NCBI RefSeq assembly: GCF_000740775.1
Contig: NZ_JFGS01000003.1
Coordinates: 124,001-188,000 of the forward strand
Length of the DNA: 64,000 nt
DNA from: Haematobacter missouriensis
GTDB lineage: Bacteria > Pseudomonadota > Alphaproteobacteria > Rhodobacterales > Rhodobacteraceae
Direction: 5' to 3'
Made by a program: the position numbers and the translations under genes. Positions 55,733 to 64,000 of this stretch are shown here, piece by piece. The notes under the pieces were generated by a model. It had not been told where the DNA came from. It saw nothing but the letters and a program-made list of their open reading frames with translations, and did no database searches. The stretch's first letter is position 1. Each line of letters begins with the position of its first letter.

Positions 55733-56743
55733 ATGAGGTTTCTAGTACTGCGCTGCCTTGCCGCGATTCCGACGCTATTCGCCGTTCTCTGCCTCGGCTT
55801 CATGCTGACCCGTCTGTTGCCGGGCGATCCTGCGGCTTTGTATGCAAGCCAGCCGGGGATGACGGAGGCGGAAACACGGGCCCTGCGGGCTGAACTCGCT
55901 CTTGATAAGCCACTGCCAGAGCAGTTCGGAGCCTATGTCACGGGACTGGCACGGGGGGATCTCGGCTATTCTCGCGCGACGGGCCGACCCGTTGCGGAGG
56001 AGATAGCGCGCCGCCTTCCTGCCTCGCTGGAGCTTGCCCTTTGCGCCCTTTTCCTGGCGCTGTCCTTTGGGGTGACTCTCGGAATCGCGGGCGCGCTCCG
56101 GCCTGAAAGCGGTATCGACAGGATCGGAAGCCTGCTGTCGGCGGTTTGTCTCAGCCTTCCCACCTTCGTGACTGCGTTGTTTTTGTCACATCTTCTATAT
56201 GATGCGTTGGGTTGGCTGCCGGAGCCGGTGGGCCGGTTGGACCCCTTCCTGTCATTCCCTGAAAGGATTACAGGTTTCCTTATAGTGGACAGTCTCGTTG
56301 CGGGAGACGGGCGGGCTCTGGCTTCTGGTATCGGTCATCTGGTGCTACCCGCGATGACAATGGCAATCTTCGCGCTCGGCCCCATCGCCCGGATCACCCG
56401 GACAGCGATGGGGGAGGCCCTGTCGGCGGATTATTTCAGGGCGGGGCGCGCGCGCGGACTGGGGGTAGGCCGACTGGTTGGGAGCTATGCGTTCCGGAAT
56501 GCCCTGTTGCCGATCACCACGACGGCAGGACTGACCTTCGCCTATCTTTTCGGCGCGAATGTGGTGGTGGAAAAGGTGTTTGCCTGGCCGGGGCTGGGGA
56601 GCTTCGCGATGGACGCGCTCGTCGCGCTCGACTATGCGGCATTGCAGGGCTTTCTGCTTGCCGTCGCCGCGGTGCTGATTGCCGCCAACCTGCTTGTTGA
56701 TCTGGCCCATGCTCTCATCGACCCGAGGACGGCCCATCGCTGA
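55733..56743 (+). CDS. ABC importer permease, DppB/OppB type
   Basis: A 336-residue permease. FMLTRLLPGDPAALY near the N-terminus is the diagnostic OppB/DppB block, with the EAA loop DYFRAGRARGLGVGRLVGSYAFRNALLP and a terminal FAWPGLGSFAMDALVALDYAALQG. It is a subunit of a peptide/nickel-type importer. AAGGAT precedes the ATG. Its end overlaps the next permease gene by 35 bases. Confidence 0.9.
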   Translation: MRFLVLRCLAAIPTLFAVLCLGFMLTRLLPGDPAALYASQPGMTEAETRALRAELALDKPLPEQFGAYVTGLARGDLGYSRATGRPVAEEIARRLPASLELALCALFLALSFGVTLGIAGALRPESGIDRIGSLLSAVCLSLPTFVTALFLSHLLYDALGWLPEPVGRLDPFLSFPERITGFLIVDSLVAGDGRALASGIGHLVLPAMTMAIFALGPIARITRTAMGEALSADYFRAGRARGLGVGRLVGSYAFRNALLPITTTAGLTFAYLFGANVVVEKVFAWPGLGSFAMDALVALDYAALQGFLLAVAAVLIAANLLVDLAHALIDPRTAHR

Positions 56744-57536
56744 CCGACTGCCTCTCCTGTTGCTGGGCGGCTTCGTTCTGCTGGCGCTCATCGGGTCTTG
56801 GATCACTCCCTTCGATCCGCTGGCGACCGATGCGGCGCGGGCGCTGTCGCCGCCCTCGGCGCGGAACTGGTTCGGCACGGATCATGTGGGGCGGGACGTG
56901 TTTTCACGGACCATCGCTGCCGCGCGAATCGATCTCGGGATCGCGGCGGCGGCGGTAGCGCTGGCGGCAATACCAGGCACGTTTCTGGGGGCTCTGGCGG
57001 GCTTCCACGGCGGCTGGGCCGATGCGCTTCTGGGGCGGGTAAGCGAGGTGATGCTGGCGGTCCCGCTCTTTCTTCTCGCCATGGCGGTCGCTGCGGTCAT
57101 GGGGCCGTCGATGAGCAGCCTCATTCTTGCCACGGCTCTGGTGAACCTGCCCTTCTACATGCGCCTTTCCCGGACGGAGGCCGCACGGCGGCGTAGCGCA
57201 CCCTATGTGGAGGCGGCCCGTATCGGCGGCTCTGGCGAGGGGCGGATCCTGCGCCTCCTCCTCCTGCCCGAGATCCTGCCGGTGGTGGCGGTGCAAAGCT
57301 CGGTGAACCTCGGCTGGGCCATGATGAACGCGGCGGGGCTGTCGTTCCTTGGCCTTGGCATCCGGCCACCCACGCCGGAATGGGGTCTCATGGTTGCGGA
57401 AGGCACGCGGTTCGTGGCCTCAGGCGCGTGGTGGGTGGCAGCGTTTCCGGGTCTCGCGCTGATGTTGGCGATTCTGGCCTGCAACCTCTCGGGGGATCTC
57501 CTCCGGAGCTGGCTTGCGGCGCGGGGGCGGACATGA
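56709..57536 (+). CDS. ABC importer permease, DppC/OppC type
   Basis: A 275-residue permease. The DppC hallmark NWFGTDHVGRDVFSRTIAAARIDLGIAAAAV follows the first helix. The EAA loop YVEAARIGGSGEGRILRLLLLPEILP and LSFLGLGIRPPTPEWGLMVAEG are typical. It pairs with the preceding permease. The exact start inside the previous gene is uncertain because no good Shine-Dalgarno is visible. The stop overlaps the ATPase start by four bases. Confidence 0.88.
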   Translation: MLSSTRGRPIADRLPLLLLGGFVLLALIGSWITPFDPLATDAARALSPPSARNWFGTDHVGRDVFSRTIAAARIDLGIAAAAVALAAIPGTFLGALAGFHGGWADALLGRVSEVMLAVPLFLLAMAVAAVMGPSMSSLILATALVNLPFYMRLSRTEAARRRSAPYVEAARIGGSGEGRILRLLLLPEILPVVAVQSSVNLGWAMMNAAGLSFLGLGIRPPTPEWGLMVAEGTRFVASGAWWVAAFPGLALMLAILACNLSGDLLRSWLAARGRT

Positions 57537-59170
57537 GCCTGCTCGAGGTCGAGGATCTCGCCGTGGCGGTGGGCGGACGGACCGTGCTGGCGGGGGTGTC
57601 GCTCACGCTTGCGCCGGGCGAACGGCTGGCTCTCGTGGGGCCAAGTGGGTCGGGCAAGTCGATGCTCGCCGCCGCCATCGCGGGGCTGTTGCCGGCGCGA
57701 GCGGCGCAGATGGGCGGCACGATCCGGTTCGGCGGGCAGACGCTGGCGGCGCCGCCGGATTGGCAGCCCCTTCGCGGGCGGCGGATCGGCATGGTGTTTC
57801 AGGAGCCGCGTGGGTCGCTGAACCCGCTGCTTTCCATCCGGGATCAGGTGGCCGACGTGGTCGCCCGCCACCAGCCCCTCCGGCCGAAGGAGGTCGCGGT
57901 GCGGGTGGCGGGGTTACTGGAGGATGTGCGCTTTCCGCCGGGTCTGGCGGATGCCCTGCCGCATGAACTTTCCGGAGGATTGTGTCAGCGCGCGGCGGTG
58001 GCTGCAGCGCTGGCGGGCGATCCCGCGCTGTTCATCGCCGATGAGGCGACGACCGATCTCGACACCCCCACACAGGCGGGGATCCTGGACCTCATTGACG
58101 AGGCGGCTCGGGCACGCGGCATGGCCGTGATGCTCATAACCCATGATATCGCGGTCGCGGCAGGGCGGTCGGACCGGGTCGCCGCGCTGGAAGCTGGCCG
58201 GATCGTGGAAACGGGCACCACGCGGGCAATGCTCACCACGCCGCATTCCGCGCTGATGCGGGGGCTGGTCGCGGCGGCGCGGCCCCGGGTCGCGCCCGCT
58301 CCGCCCGCAATCGGGGGTGAGGTGCTGCGGGCAGAGGGGCTGGCGCGGCGCTTCCGGTTGGCGCGCGGGGGCTGGGGCGGGACGCATATCGCCGCAGTGG
58401 AGGGCGCTGATCTGGCGCTGCGCGCTGGGGAGGCGGTCGGCCTCATCGGGCCGTCGGGCTCAGGCAAGACCACCTTGGCCCGGATGATCTGCAGGCTGGA
58501 GCAGCCCGATGGCGGGAGGCTGCATCTCATGGGCGAGGATGCGCTGGCTGTCCCCCTTCGCCGTTTCGCGCACCACCCTCTGCGCGTCGCCGTGCAACTG
58601 GCGCTTCAGGATGCACAGGGCGCCCTCCCTCCGCGCTGGACGGCCCGGCGTGCGATAGATGATCCGCTGCGCCTGTTGCGGCCCGCGCTCGGCGAGGCCG
58701 AGCGAGAGGGGCGGCTGCAGGAGGCCGTCCGGCTTGCCGGCCTGCCGGAGGTGTTGCTGGACCGTCCGTCGCACACCCTTTCCGGCGGGGAGAGGGCGCG
58801 CGTCGGCCTGGCTCGCGCCCTTGCACCCGAACCTGCGATTCTTGTGCTCGATGAGCCGACCTCCGCGCTGGATGCGACGCTTCGGGGAGAGCTGCTGGAG
58901 CGGCTGGACGCGCTGCGCCGGCAGCGGGCTCTGGCACTCCTGTTCATCAGCCATGACCTTTCCGCCGTCGCGCGGCTGTGCGACAGGGCGCTGGTCATGG
59001 AGGCGGGCCGCGTGGTGGAGGTGGGGCCCGTGGCGCGCCTGCTCTCTCATCCGCAGGCGGACTGCACCCGTGCCCTGGTGGCGGCGATGCCGATCCTCGC
59101 CTCCGAGCAGGTTGCTGCAGGGGCTCAGAACTCTCCTTGCTCCGAAAACCGGGAAATCGGGCCGCTATGA
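57533..59170 (+). CDS. ABC importer fused dual ATPase (DppD-DppF type)
   Basis: A 545-residue protein carrying two complete ATPase modules. The first has Walker A GPSGSGKSM and signature LSGGLCQRAA; the second, from about residue 265, has GPSGSGKTT, LSGGERARVGLARAL and LVLDEPTSALD. In most dipeptide systems these are two genes (dppD, dppF); the fused form occurs in GsiA/YejF-like importers. The start overlaps the permease stop (ATGA). The first-domain signature is slightly degenerate (GLCQR). Confidence 0.9.
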   Translation: MSLLEVEDLAVAVGGRTVLAGVSLTLAPGERLALVGPSGSGKSMLAAAIAGLLPARAAQMGGTIRFGGQTLAAPPDWQPLRGRRIGMVFQEPRGSLNPLLSIRDQVADVVARHQPLRPKEVAVRVAGLLEDVRFPPGLADALPHELSGGLCQRAAVAAALAGDPALFIADEATTDLDTPTQAGILDLIDEAARARGMAVMLITHDIAVAAGRSDRVAALEAGRIVETGTTRAMLTTPHSALMRGLVAAARPRVAPAPPAIGGEVLRAEGLARRFRLARGGWGGTHIAAVEGADLALRAGEAVGLIGPSGSGKTTLARMICRLEQPDGGRLHLMGEDALAVPLRRFAHHPLRVAVQLALQDAQGALPPRWTARRAIDDPLRLLRPALGEAEREGRLQEAVRLAGLPEVLLDRPSHTLSGGERARVGLARALAPEPAILVLDEPTSALDATLRGELLERLDALRRQRALALLFISHDLSAVARLCDRALVMEAGRVVEVGPVARLLSHPQADCTRALVAAMPILASEQVAAGAQNSPCSENREIGPL

Positions 59171-59239
59171 TGCCGGGATGTGTCGATTTCGGCTGGATTT
59201 CGCCAGATGCGAACCAATTCCGGCGGCCGCGAAATTCTC

Positions 59240-60829
59240 CTAGTCCCGCGACAAGGTGCGCAGCTCCAGCATCCGGTGGAAGATGAAGCTGTAGCCCTCC
59301 ACATCCCGGCGCATCGCGACATCCAGTGTCGGGTGCCACAGCAGGATGATCGGCATGTCTTCCTTCACCATCTGGATCATACGGGCCACATCAGCCTCAT
59401 AGGTTGCCCTGTCGGTTTCGAACCGCGCCTTTTCCACCAGCTCCGCGAATTCCGCATTCTGGTAGTTGCCGAAGTTCCACCGCGTGGTCCCGGTGTAGAA
59501 GATGCGGAAGAAATAGTCCGGGTCGCGCAGGAAGGCGATGGAGGCTTCAAAGTAGAAGGGGACCTTCTTCTCCTGCAACAGCGAGCCGAGCTGCCCTGAG
59601 GGCACCTTCTGGATGGTGACGCGGATACCGATCTTGCCGAGCGCGTCCTGCAGCAGCAGCGCTACGGGCTCCGCCACGCTCGCCTGCGAAAGATCGTAGG
59701 AGAAGGTCGTCTCGAACCCGTCCTCCAGCCCTGCCTCCTCCAGCAGTGCCTTTGCCCGCTCCGGGTCCGTCACCGTGCCGAGCGGCTGCGGGAAGGACAG
59801 GTCGCCCTCCGGCGCGGGGCCGAACAGCGGGGCCCCCCGGTTGAAGAGGGCGGTGCGGAACATCTCCTCATAGGGCAGGGCATGGGCGATGGCCTGCCGG
59901 ACGCGCACATCGTCGAAGGGAGCGATGCCGCCGTTCATGCCGATGAACTGGAAGGCGGCAGTAGGCATGCCCGCAACCTTCAGCTCCGGCTCCTCCTGAA
60001 GGCGGGCCACGTCGGGGGCGGGGATGTCCTGCACGATATCCGCATCCCCCTTGCGGAGCGCGGCGAGGCGGGTCTCGGGCTGTGGCACCGTCTGCCACAG
60101 CACGCGGCGGATTCCGGGGAGCGGGCCGCTTTTCCAGCCCTCGAAACGCTCGAAAAGCACGCGTTCGCCCAGAGCGGAATCCGCGACGCGGAAGGCGCCG
60201 CCCCCCGCCGGGTTCATGCGCAGCCATTCGGAGGCGAAGGGATCGGCCTCCGTCGCGTGCTGCCGGGCGAGGGCGGAGTTGACGATGATCGGATAGGTGA
60301 GGGCGAGGTTCGGCAGCGCCAGCCGGTCCGGCTGCGGCAGGTCGATGCGGAAGGTGTGGCTGTCCACCACCACGAATTGCGCGGGATCGGTCAGGGAGCC
60401 GGTGGCGAATTGCGACCTTCCGATCGGGCTGGCCAGAACGCGGTCGAGCGAGAATTTCACATCCTCGGCGGTGACGGGCGCTCCGTCGTGGAAGGTGGCG
60501 TCGGGCCGTAGCCGGAACAGGATCTGCCGCCCGTCTGCGGACACCTCGTAGCTTTCCGCCAGTTCGGGCCGGATGTCGTAATAGTCGAAGCTCGCGAAAC
60601 CGTCGGGCTGCGGCTTGTAACCGAAGGTCAGCAGCCGGTCATAGACGTTCCAGGTGATCTGTAGCGCGTTCCGGTTCACCCCGGGGGAAAAGCTGTCGAA
60701 GGCATTGGGTGCACCTTCGGACAGGACGCGGAGATCCTGCCCGCGGTCCTGCGTCATAGCCCATTTGGCGGGCAGAACGGCAGCACCCGTTCCCATGGCG
60801 AGCGTGGCAAGGAAATGGCGTCGGTCCAT
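59240..60829 (-). CDS. ABC importer binding protein, SBP family 5, Tat-exported
   Basis: A 529-residue protein. The twin-arginine signal RRHFLATLAMGTGAAVLP at residues 3-20 marks Tat export. WNVYDRLLTFGY, LAESYEVSADG, LRPDATFHDGAPVTAEDVKFSLDRV are the SBP_bac_5 signature. It should deliver a peptide or similar ligand to the importer encoded convergently at 55733-59170; its own stop faces that of the ATPase gene 69 bases away. ATG 60829 is chosen because the signal peptide starts there. Confidence 0.9.
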   Translation of the reverse strand: MDRRHFLATLAMGTGAAVLPAKWAMTQDRGQDLRVLSEGAPNAFDSFSPGVNRNALQITWNVYDRLLTFGYKPQPDGFASFDYYDIRPELAESYEVSADGRQILFRLRPDATFHDGAPVTAEDVKFSLDRVLASPIGRSQFATGSLTDPAQFVVVDSHTFRIDLPQPDRLALPNLALTYPIIVNSALARQHATEADPFASEWLRMNPAGGGAFRVADSALGERVLFERFEGWKSGPLPGIRRVLWQTVPQPETRLAALRKGDADIVQDIPAPDVARLQEEPELKVAGMPTAAFQFIGMNGGIAPFDDVRVRQAIAHALPYEEMFRTALFNRGAPLFGPAPEGDLSFPQPLGTVTDPERAKALLEEAGLEDGFETTFSYDLSQASVAEPVALLLQDALGKIGIRVTIQKVPSGQLGSLLQEKKVPFYFEASIAFLRDPDYFFRIFYTGTTRWNFGNYQNAEFAELVEKARFETDRATYEADVARMIQMVKEDMPIILLWHPTLDVAMRRDVEGYSFIFHRMLELRTLSRD

Positions 60830-61137
60830 GTATCTTTCCTCGGATGGACAGCCCGGCCCGGGCATTGTCGAGCTGCTGCTCGATTTCGTCTGCGATGTCG
60901 TCAGATTTCGGTCGCGAGGACCAGTTCAGCTAGAAGGTCGGGCGTCCTGGCCCCCTCGATGTTGGGGATCGGGAAAGTTCTTGCATTTGGAAAGCTCCGG
61001 AACGCGAGGGGGGCTCTCCCGGCCATTCGCGCGCCTTCGTTTCGCCGAAGCCTCTGGCGGGGGAGAAGCGGAACCCGGCATGAAAGCCGGATATGAAAAA
61101 GGCGCGGGGATGACCCAGCGCCTTTCGCGTTTCGCCG
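60830..61137. other. Non-coding stretch between ettA and the binding-protein gene
   Basis: It contains the ettA terminator at 61096-61125 and presumably the promoter of the binding-protein gene. No gene is recognised; the open frames here have no family features. Confidence 0.4.
61096..61125 (-). terminator. Rho-independent terminator after ettA
   Basis: On the minus strand AAAGGCGCTGGG pairs with CCCCGCGCCTTT (two imperfect pairs) around TCAT and continues in a T-run. It lies 13 bases after the ettA stop. Confidence 0.8.
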
Positions 61138-62793
61138 TCAGCGGCTGAACTTCTTGTACTTGACACGCTTCGGCTCCGCCGCGTCCGGGCCGAGGCGGCG
61201 GACCTTGTCTGCCTCGTAATCCTCGAAGTTGCCCTCGAAGAATTCCACGTGAGCATCCCCCTCGAAAGCGAGGATATGGGTGCAGAGCCGGTCGAGGAAG
61301 AAGCGGTCGTGGCTGATGATGACGGCGCAGCCCGCGAATTCCTCGATCGCCGCCTCCAGCGCCTGAAGCGTCTCCACGTCCAGATCGTTGGTCGGTTCGT
61401 CGAGCAGCAGCAGGTTGCCACCGGATTTCAGCAGCTTCGCCATATGGACGCGGTTGCGTTCGCCACCCGAGAGCAGTCCCACCTTCTTCTGCTGGTCCGC
61501 GCCCTTGAAGTTGAAGGCGCCGACATAGTTCCGGCTGCTGATCGTCGCGTCGCCCAGATGGATCAGCTCGGCCCCACCGGAGATCTCCTCCCAAACGTTC
61601 TTCTCGGGGTCGAGCGCGTCGCGGGACTGGTCCACATAGGACATCTTCACGGTGTCGCCTATGGTGACGGTGCCCTCGTCCGGGGACTCGTTGCCCGTCA
61701 GCATCTTGAACAGCGTGGATTTCCCCGCGCCGTTCGGGCCAATCACACCAATGATGCCACCCGGCGGCAGGGTGAAGGACAGGTTCTCGATGAGGAGCTT
61801 GTCGCCCATCGCCTTCTTCAGCCCCTCGACCTCGATCACCTTGCCGCCCAGACGCGGGCCGTTCGGGATGACGATCTGGGCCTTGCCCACCCGGTCCTTG
61901 ACCGATTCCTCCACCAGCTTGTCATAGGCGGAGATACGGGCCTTGGATTTTGCCTGACGCGCCTTGGCGCCCGCGCGGATCCACTCCAGTTCCTTCTCCA
62001 GAACCTTCTGCTTGGCCTTGTCCTCCCGGGCCTCCTGCTCCATCCGCTTGGCCTTCTGCTCAAGCCAGTTGGAGTAGTTGCCCTCGTAGGGAATGCCGCG
62101 CCCGCGCTCCAGCTCCAGAATCCAGGAGGTGATATCGTCCAGGAAGTAGCGGTCGTGGGTCACGCAGAGGATCGTGCCCTTGTATTCGATCAGGTGCTTC
62201 TGCAGCCAGGCGATGGTTTCCGCATCGAGGTGGTTGGTCGGTTCGTCCAGCAGCAACATGTCGGGGGCTTCAAGCAGCAGCTTGCACAGCGCGACGCGCC
62301 GCCGCTCCCCGCCCGAGAGGGTGCTGACATCGGCATCGTCCGGCGGGCAGCGCAGCGCTTCCATCGCCACATCCACCTGGCTGTCCAGATCCCAGAGGTT
62401 CTGGCTGTCGATGAGGTCCTGCAGCTCCGCCATCTCCTCCGCCGTCTCGTCGGAGTAGTTCATGGCGAGGTCGTTGTAGCGGTCGAGGATGGCCTGTTTG
62501 GATTTCACGCCTTCCATCACGTTGCCGCGGACGTTCAGCTGCTCGTCAAGCTGCGGCTCCTGCGGGAGATAGCCCACGCGCGCGCCCTTGGCGGCCCAGG
62601 CCTCTCCGGTGAAGTCCTTGTCGATCCCAGCCATGACGCGCAGCAGCGATGACTTCCCCGCGCCGTTCACGCCGACCACGCCGATCTTGACCCCCGGCAG
62701 GAAGTTCAGGCGGATATTCTCGAAGACCTTCTTGCCACCCGGATAGGCCTTGGAGACGCCATCCATGTGATACACATACTGGTATGAAGCCAT
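61138..62793 (-). CDS. ettA: EttA, energy-dependent translational throttle ABC-F protein
   Basis: A 551-residue soluble ABC-F ATPase. Two nucleotide-binding domains have Walker A VNGAGKSSL and GPNGAGKSTL, signatures LSGGERRRVALCKLLL and LSGGERNRVHMAKLL, and Walker B LLLDEPTNHLD and LLLDEPTNDLD. The inter-domain linker and the arm region (YEGNYSNWLEQKAKRMEQE) bind the ribosomal E site. There are no membrane segments. ATG 62793 gives the family N-terminus MASYQYVYHMDGVSK; the extra upstream frame is spurious. Confidence 0.95.
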   Translation of the reverse strand: MASYQYVYHMDGVSKAYPGGKKVFENIRLNFLPGVKIGVVGVNGAGKSSLLRVMAGIDKDFTGEAWAAKGARVGYLPQEPQLDEQLNVRGNVMEGVKSKQAILDRYNDLAMNYSDETAEEMAELQDLIDSQNLWDLDSQVDVAMEALRCPPDDADVSTLSGGERRRVALCKLLLEAPDMLLLDEPTNHLDAETIAWLQKHLIEYKGTILCVTHDRYFLDDITSWILELERGRGIPYEGNYSNWLEQKAKRMEQEAREDKAKQKVLEKELEWIRAGAKARQAKSKARISAYDKLVEESVKDRVGKAQIVIPNGPRLGGKVIEVEGLKKAMGDKLLIENLSFTLPPGGIIGVIGPNGAGKSTLFKMLTGNESPDEGTVTIGDTVKMSYVDQSRDALDPEKNVWEEISGGAELIHLGDATISSRNYVGAFNFKGADQQKKVGLLSGGERNRVHMAKLLKSGGNLLLLDEPTNDLDVETLQALEAAIEEFAGCAVIISHDRFFLDRLCTHILAFEGDAHVEFFEGNFEDYEADKVRRLGPDAAEPKRVKYKKFSR

Positions 62794-63037
62794 TTCCGTT
62801 CCCTTCGTGGCGCTTTGCCCCCCATCTAGGGGAGAAGCGGGCAAAGGACAATCGCGGAGCAGGGGCGGAACGCGGGGAAACCGCTGCCGCACGGGATGAA
62901 AACCGAAACGATCGCCCGCCGGTGCGGGCCGACTGTCGCCATCGGGGCGCATGTGTCGGCCATGTGACGCCGCTTGTGGATTGTGCGGGAGAAGGCTGCT
63001 AGGAGGCGATGCGTCCAGCGGAGACCTCCGTTTGTCC

Positions 63038-63637
63038 ATGTATGGCTTTCCCCATGCCCGCCCAGGGCAGAAGATCGGCTTGCTCGGTGGTTCCTTCGAC
63101 CCGCCGCACGCGGGTCATGTCCATATCACTCTGGAGGCGCTGAAGCGGTTCCGGCTGGACAAGGTGTGGTGGCTGGTCTCCCCCGGCAATCCGCTGAAGC
63201 GGGAAGGGCCGGCCCCGCTGCATCGGCGCATGGAGGAGGCGGGGCGCGTCATGCACCATCCCCGCGTCGTTGTCACCGATATCGAGGCGCGGCTCGGCAC
63301 CCGCTATACGGCGGAGACGCTGAAGCGGATGCAGGCGATCTATCCCGGCGTGGATTTCGTCTGGCTGATGGGGGCCGACAATCTCGCCACCTTTCACCGC
63401 TGGGAAAACTGGCGCTGGATCATGGAGCATGTTCCGATCGGGGTCTTTGCGCGGCCCGGCAGCGGAATCGCGGCGCGCACCTCACGGGCGGCCAACCGCT
63501 ACGCGGGGTTCCGCATTCCGCCCTCGGAAGCCGGGCGTCTGGCGCGGACCCATCCGCCCGCATGGTGTTTCCTCGACATTCCGATGCGGCCGATCTCCTC
63601 GTCACAGATTCGTGCGCGCGGGGAGTGGCGGCGGTGA
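63038..63637 (+). CDS. nadD: Nicotinate-nucleotide adenylyltransferase
   Basis: A 199-residue nucleotidyltransferase. [22 protein letters not shown] carries the nucleotide-binding HxGH motif, then [10 protein letters not shown], and the C-terminal ISSSQIR motif. It makes deamido-NAD from nicotinate mononucleotide. ATG 63038 is preferred; the upstream frame to 62951 is in a probable promoter region. It is divergent from ettA. Confidence 0.94.
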   Translation: MYGFPHARPGQKIGLLGGSFDPPHAGHVHITLEALKRFRLDKVWWLVSPGNPLKREGPAPLHRRMEEAGRVMHHPRVVVTDIEARLGTRYTAETLKRMQAIYPGVDFVWLMGADNLATFHRWENWRWIMEHVPIGVFARPGSGIAARTSRAANRYAGFRIPPSEAGRLARTHPPAWCFLDIPMRPISSSQIRARGEWRR

Positions 63638-63680
63638 GAGGAGCTTGCGGGATGCACGGCGCTGCATTTAACTCCCGCGG

Positions 63681-64000
63681 ATGAACCGTTCTCCGTCTCT
63701 CAGCCGCCGTTCCCTGCTGGCGCTTCTGCTCGCCGCTCCCGCCGGGGCGGCCTGTGCCCGCGCGCCGGATACGGCGGCCCGCCCGCCGTCACGGCCGGGG
63801 CCTGACGATCTCGACGCGCTGCTGGCCCGCGCGCGGTTGGGGGCCGAGGTCTCTTTCCTGCTGGTCGATCCGGCGACGGGGGAGGTGCTGGACGCCCGCG
63901 ACCCGAACGCCTCCCTTCCGCCTGCGAGTGTGGCCAAGACGATCACGACGCTTTACGCATGGGAGACGCTTGGCTCCGCTCATCGTTTCACCACGCGTCT
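63681..64000 (+). CDS. dacB: D-alanyl-D-alanine carboxypeptidase (PBP4/DacB type), N-terminal part
   Basis: 106 residues are visible before the window ends. An N-terminal twin-arginine plus hydrophobic stretch (RRSLLALLLAAPAGAA) is an export signal. VSFLLVDPATGEVL and SLPPASVAKTITTLYAWETLG follow; S-V-A-K is the serine nucleophile/lysine motif of the S13 family. It trims peptidoglycan peptides in the periplasm. It follows nadD by 43 bases. The 3' end lies outside the window. Confidence 0.88.
   Translation, partial: MNRSPSLSRRSLLALLLAAPAGAACARAPDTAARPPSRPGPDDLDALLARARLGAEVSFLLVDPATGEVLDARDPNASLPPASVAKTITTLYAWETLGSAHRFTTR

Overview
The window is high-GC DNA with the gene content and order of an alphaproteobacterium, most likely Rhodobacterales (Rhodobacteraceae or Paracoccaceae). 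Pointers are the order pal-cpoB-tilS-ftsH, cmk-rpsA, ihfB-lapA-trpF-trpB, a 206-residue S4, a VPLPA-CTERM exported protein, and close packing with many ATGA, GTGA and TGATG overlaps. It reads as ordinary chromosome. There is no transposase, integrase, phage gene, CRISPR array or rRNA. One tRNA (Gly, GCC) is present. The only mobile-looking items are two related MITE-like repeats.

Layout. 1-6141: end of pal, then cpoB, tilS, ftsH, a CorA-type metal transporter and a Tam-like methyltransferase. 6270-10351: tRNA-Gly, a DUF1428 protein, a CPA2 antiporter and an acyl-CoA synthetase, all on the minus strand. 10633-22069: an ABC importer followed by a complete histidine-degradation operon, hutI-hutH-hutG-hutU-(flavin reductase)-hutD-hutF-hutC. 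This is the five-step route: histidine to urocanate (HutH), imidazolone propionate (HutU), formiminoglutamate (HutI), formylglutamate (HutF), then glutamate plus formate (HutG). HutC-type palindromes lie in front of hutI and in front of the importer, so the importer is probably in the same regulon. 22070-24317: a MITE-like repeat exactly between two convergent stop codons, then a MarR regulator divergent from a DUF1428-VOC-VOC set across a perfect GTTGATATCAAC palindrome.

24564-43081: mainly housekeeping genes. These are rpsD, tdk, a DEAD-box helicase, an FMN lactate dehydrogenase, rplY, pth, cmk, rpsA, ihfB, lapA, trpF, a GNAT gene, trpB, an esterase, hemE, a GlcD-like oxidase and a GDSL esterase. 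42407-47030 is a minus-strand operon lpiA/mprF-acvB/virJ-GDSL esterase, expected to make lysyl-phosphatidylglycerol and hydrolyse it. 47345-47485 is the second MITE-like copy. 47518-53178: an Lrp-type regulator (bkdR) divergent from a four-gene branched-chain 2-oxoacid dehydrogenase operon (E1alpha, E1beta, E2, E3).

53241-64000: two very small membrane-protein genes, an AI-2E family permease, the VPLPA-CTERM protein, a dipeptide/nickel-type ABC importer whose Tat-exported binding protein is encoded convergently, ettA, nadD and the start of a D-Ala-D-Ala carboxypeptidase.

No wholly new system is evident. The strongest leads are the predicted extension of the hut regulon to a THI5/SsuA-type importer, the flavin reductase inside the hut operon, the MITE-like family with its stop-codon-preserving insertion, and the two tiny membrane proteins at 53.2-53.5 kb. 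All functions are read from sequence by eye. No database search was run.
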